A stretch of 44,064 nucleotides of DNA from Terriglobia bacterium (GTDB taxonomy: Bacteria; Acidobacteriota; Terriglobia; Bryobacterales; Bryobacteraceae), in assembly GCA_021324615.1 (NCBI GenBank), contig JAJPIT010000026.1:1-44064 (forward strand). The letters are read 5' to 3'. Under the pieces are notes generated by a model. It made no database searches and was not told the DNA's origin. It was given only the letters and a program-made list of their open reading frames with translations. Below, one piece after another: positions 42,389-44,064 of the stretch (positions are counted from its first letter, which is position 1; each line of letters opens with the position of its first letter). The position numbers were made by a program, and so were the translations under genes.

Positions 42389-43672
42389 CTAAAGGCGCGC
42401 GGGCAGACTCCGGGCGGCTGTTCCGGCCGGGGGAGCGCGCTTTCTCTTCGGGGAGCGGCAAAGCGGCGGCCGGTCCTTGGCCGGGGGCGCGGATTCGATG
42501 GTTACGCCGATCATGCGGCCGTGTTCCGCGAACCCGTCACACCGCATCCACCGAACCCCGCCGCGCCGCAGCGCGCGAAATTCGCAATGAAAGGCGGCGC
42601 CCTTCTCCATGGCCCGTTCCGCCGCCGCGCGGACTCGCTCGCGATCGTCCGGGTGCACGCGGGCCAGCGCGCGATCAAGCGGCTCTTCCCGCGCCGCGCT
42701 GATGACGCGGTTCGTCTTCGGATCCCATTCCCACAAAGTCCCGCGCGTGGCGCGCAGCACCAGCGCCAGCCGGTTTTCGGCGGCTTGCAGCCGGGCCCGT
42801 ATTTGTTCGAGTTCGGCGGCGCGCCCCTGCCCGGCTTCGCGCAACGCTTTCCGCTCGAGCGAGGTCTGGATGCGCGCCGCCAGCAGCGCCGGATCAACCG
42901 GCTTGAACAGATAATCCTCCGCCCCGATTTCCAGGCACCGGATCACGCCAGGCACTTCGTTGAGCGCTGAAAGAACAATCACCGGAGTCCCGGCGCACTG
43001 CGGATCGTTTTTGATCCGCTCCAGCACCTGAAAGCCGTCGAGCTTGGGCATGAGCATATCGAGCAGCACCAGATCCTGGGTGGATTGAACCAGCATCTGG
43101 AGCGCTTCCGATCCGCTGGACGCCTCGGTCACCTGGTGCCCGATCCGGCGGAGCTGCCGCGCCAGCAACTCGCGATTCCGGCGGTTGTCATCGACCACCA
43201 GAATACGGCCGGTGCGCCATTTCTTCCCGGTCTGCGGGGCGGCATGGCGCCGCGGCGGCGCGCCCGGATGCGCGGGGGCGGCTCCGGCGGCGAAGCTGAG
43301 CAGCTCCGCCGCGGCCCGGCCGATTTTCAGAACGTCGGCGAGATTCACGCCCTTCCGGTTTTCGCCGGTCACCGCTCCCAGGGCTTGCAAAATCGCATGC
43401 AGCGGCGCGGCGAGCTGGTAGCGCAGCTCGGCGACGATCTTCTCGCCGCGCTTGCCCGGATGTGGAACGAGGCTCGACTGCACGGTGCGGACCATGTCGC
43501 GCGCGGTTTCCCGGATGCGCACCAGATTCTGCTGCGCGCTGTCGAACCCCTGCGCCTCGCCGTCCTCAAGCAGCATCTCCGAATATCCGACAATGTGATT
43601 GAGCGGCGTCAGCAACTGGTGCCGGAGGGCTGCCAGATCGATTCGCGGCGCGGCGGGCGGGGAGTGGCTCAT
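42389..43672 (-). CDS. HisKA-like / receiver / PAS protein without ATPase domain
   Basis: The chosen ATG opens a 427-residue protein. Residues about 10-70 match a HisKA dimerisation domain (LRHQLLTPLNHIVGYSEMLLEDG, His18). A second similar but degenerate segment, LRYQLAAPLHAILQAL, follows at about 83-130. A receiver domain (about 155-275) has VVDDN, Asp205 in LLDMLMPKLDG and Lys in LFKPVDPALL. A coiled coil leads to a PAS_3-like domain (about 305-405, LWEWDPKTNRVISAAREEPLDRALARVHPDDRERVRAAAERAM). No histidine-kinase ATP-binding (HATPase) domain and no GGDEF or output domain is seen, so it cannot autophosphorylate by itself. It may be a phosphotransfer or scaffold protein. It is divergent from the next response regulator. 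Confidence 0.85.
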   Translation of the reverse strand: MSHSPPAAPRIDLAALRHQLLTPLNHIVGYSEMLLEDGEAQGFDSAQQNLVRIRETARDMVRTVQSSLVPHPGKRGEKIVAELRYQLAAPLHAILQALGAVTGENRKGVNLADVLKIGRAAAELLSFAAGAAPAHPGAPPRRHAAPQTGKKWRTGRILVVDDNRRNRELLARQLRRIGHQVTEASSGSEALQMLVQSTQDLVLLDMLMPKLDGFQVLERIKNDPQCAGTPVIVLSALNEVPGVIRCLEIGAEDYLFKPVDPALLAARIQTSLERKALREAGQGRAAELEQIRARLQAAENRLALVLRATRGTLWEWDPKTNRVISAAREEPLDRALARVHPDDRERVRAAAERAMEKGAAFHCEFRALRRGGVRWMRCDGFAEHGRMIGVTIESAPPAKDRPPLCRSPKRKRAPPAGTAARSLPARL

Positions 43673-43717
43673 GGACCGCTTCTCCCGGCCGTTGGAATGC
43701 TCCCTGGACATAATGCC

Positions 43718-44064
43718 ATGCCCAAGATCCTCCTGGTGGAAGACAACGAGATCAGCCGCGACATTCTGCTCCGGCGGCTGCGCAAGAGCGGATATGAAAT
43801 CGTGGTCGCCGCCGACGGGACCGAAGCGCTGGCGATGGCGGCACGCGAACATCCCGACCTGATCCTCATGGATATGACGCTGCCGGGGATCGATGGCTGG
43901 GAAACCACGGCGGAGCTGCGGCGGCGTCCGGCGATCGCGCGCATTCCGGTGATCGCCTTAACCGCGCACACGCTGCCGGGCGATCGCCAGCGGGCGCTCG
44001 CCGCCGGCTGCAACGAGTACGAAACCAAGCCGGTGGAACTGCCGCGCCTGATCGAAAAGATCGA
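43718..44064 (+). CDS. Single-domain response regulator (DivK-like), cut by the window edge
   Basis: The visible 115 residues form a nearly complete receiver: VEDNEISRDILLRRLRKSGYEIV, then phospho-acceptor Asp in LILMDMTLPGIDGWE, TAHT for the switch threonine and the lysine in YETKPVELP. The sequence to the right edge lies in the last helix, so only a few residues may be missing, unless an output domain follows. It is divergent from the sensor-like gene with 45 bases between them; the two might form a phosphorelay. The ATG has no clear ribosome site. Confidence 0.9.
   Translation, partial: MPKILLVEDNEISRDILLRRLRKSGYEIVVAADGTEALAMAAREHPDLILMDMTLPGIDGWETTAELRRRPAIARIPVIALTAHTLPGDRQRALAAGCNEYETKPVELPRLIEKI

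Overview
The window is one uninterrupted piece of a GC-rich bacterial chromosome. The gene content suggests an Acidobacteriota member of the Solibacter/Bryobacter type: a SYLF lipid-binding protein, a DUF2934 protein, a secreted TrbI-like protein, many Tat or Sec-exported small proteins, an orphan HAE1 RND pump and a tannase-family esterase. That assignment is an inference from gene content; no rRNA or marker phylogeny is available. I see no tRNA, rRNA, CRISPR array, insertion sequence or prophage. Coding density is high and no gene-free gap exceeds 300 bases.

Left part (1-22.2 kb) is mostly housekeeping. It opens with the N-terminal part of an M50 site-2-type protease on the minus strand. 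Next come a TrbI-like secreted protein, a Tat-exported dienelactone-hydrolase-like protein and a YqgE/UPF0301 protein with an apparent signal peptide. A translation and protein-folding block follows: metK, trigger factor, a secreted repeat protein, prfB (RF2) with the classic CTTTGAC +1 programmed frameshift, a Sua5/TsaC threonylcarbamoyl-AMP synthase, and rlmN on the opposite strand. An M16 peptidase starts a tight run with a TPM-domain protein, a degenerate nucleotidyltransferase and LemA. Then come an FAH-family enzyme, a four-helix membrane protein, an HAE1-type RND permease without adaptor or outer-membrane partner, a lipoprotein, a tannase-like esterase, DUF423, transaldolase and a processive GT2 glycosyltransferase.

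Middle part (22.4-28 kb) holds a WxxGxW-type small secreted protein behind a sigma-54-type promoter, a stray haem-copper oxidase subunit III, an MbfA-type ferritin-like/VIT1 iron exporter, an Atg22/UMF1 MFS transporter, a HAD phosphatase, a small lipoprotein, a LysE exporter and a PilZ protein.

The most unusual region is 28-35.9 kb. A papain-family protease with a very acidic N-terminal half is followed, behind a well-formed sigma-54-type promoter, by a same-strand cassette: LLM-class flavin monooxygenase, stand-alone adenylation enzyme, stand-alone carrier protein, ATP-grasp ligase, NodU/CmcH/TobZ-type carbamoyltransferase and a small protein of unknown function. Spacing and overlaps argue for one operon. 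By family knowledge it could activate an amino or carboxylic acid on a carrier protein, oxidise it, ligate it to an amine and O-carbamoylate the product. I do not recognise this combination as a described pathway.

Right part (35.9-44 kb) has glgX on the minus strand, then an apparent envelope-stress neighbourhood: ECF-type sigma factor, SYLF protein, DUF2934, an NtrC-family sigma-54 activator, a YtxH-like protein, DUF1328, a BON-domain protein, a sensor/receiver/PAS protein without an ATPase domain, and a truncated single-domain response regulator. A third sigma-54-type promoter lies before DUF1328. The three sigma-54-type sites and the local activator suggest a sigma-54 regulon; a direct link between this activator and those sites is conjecture.
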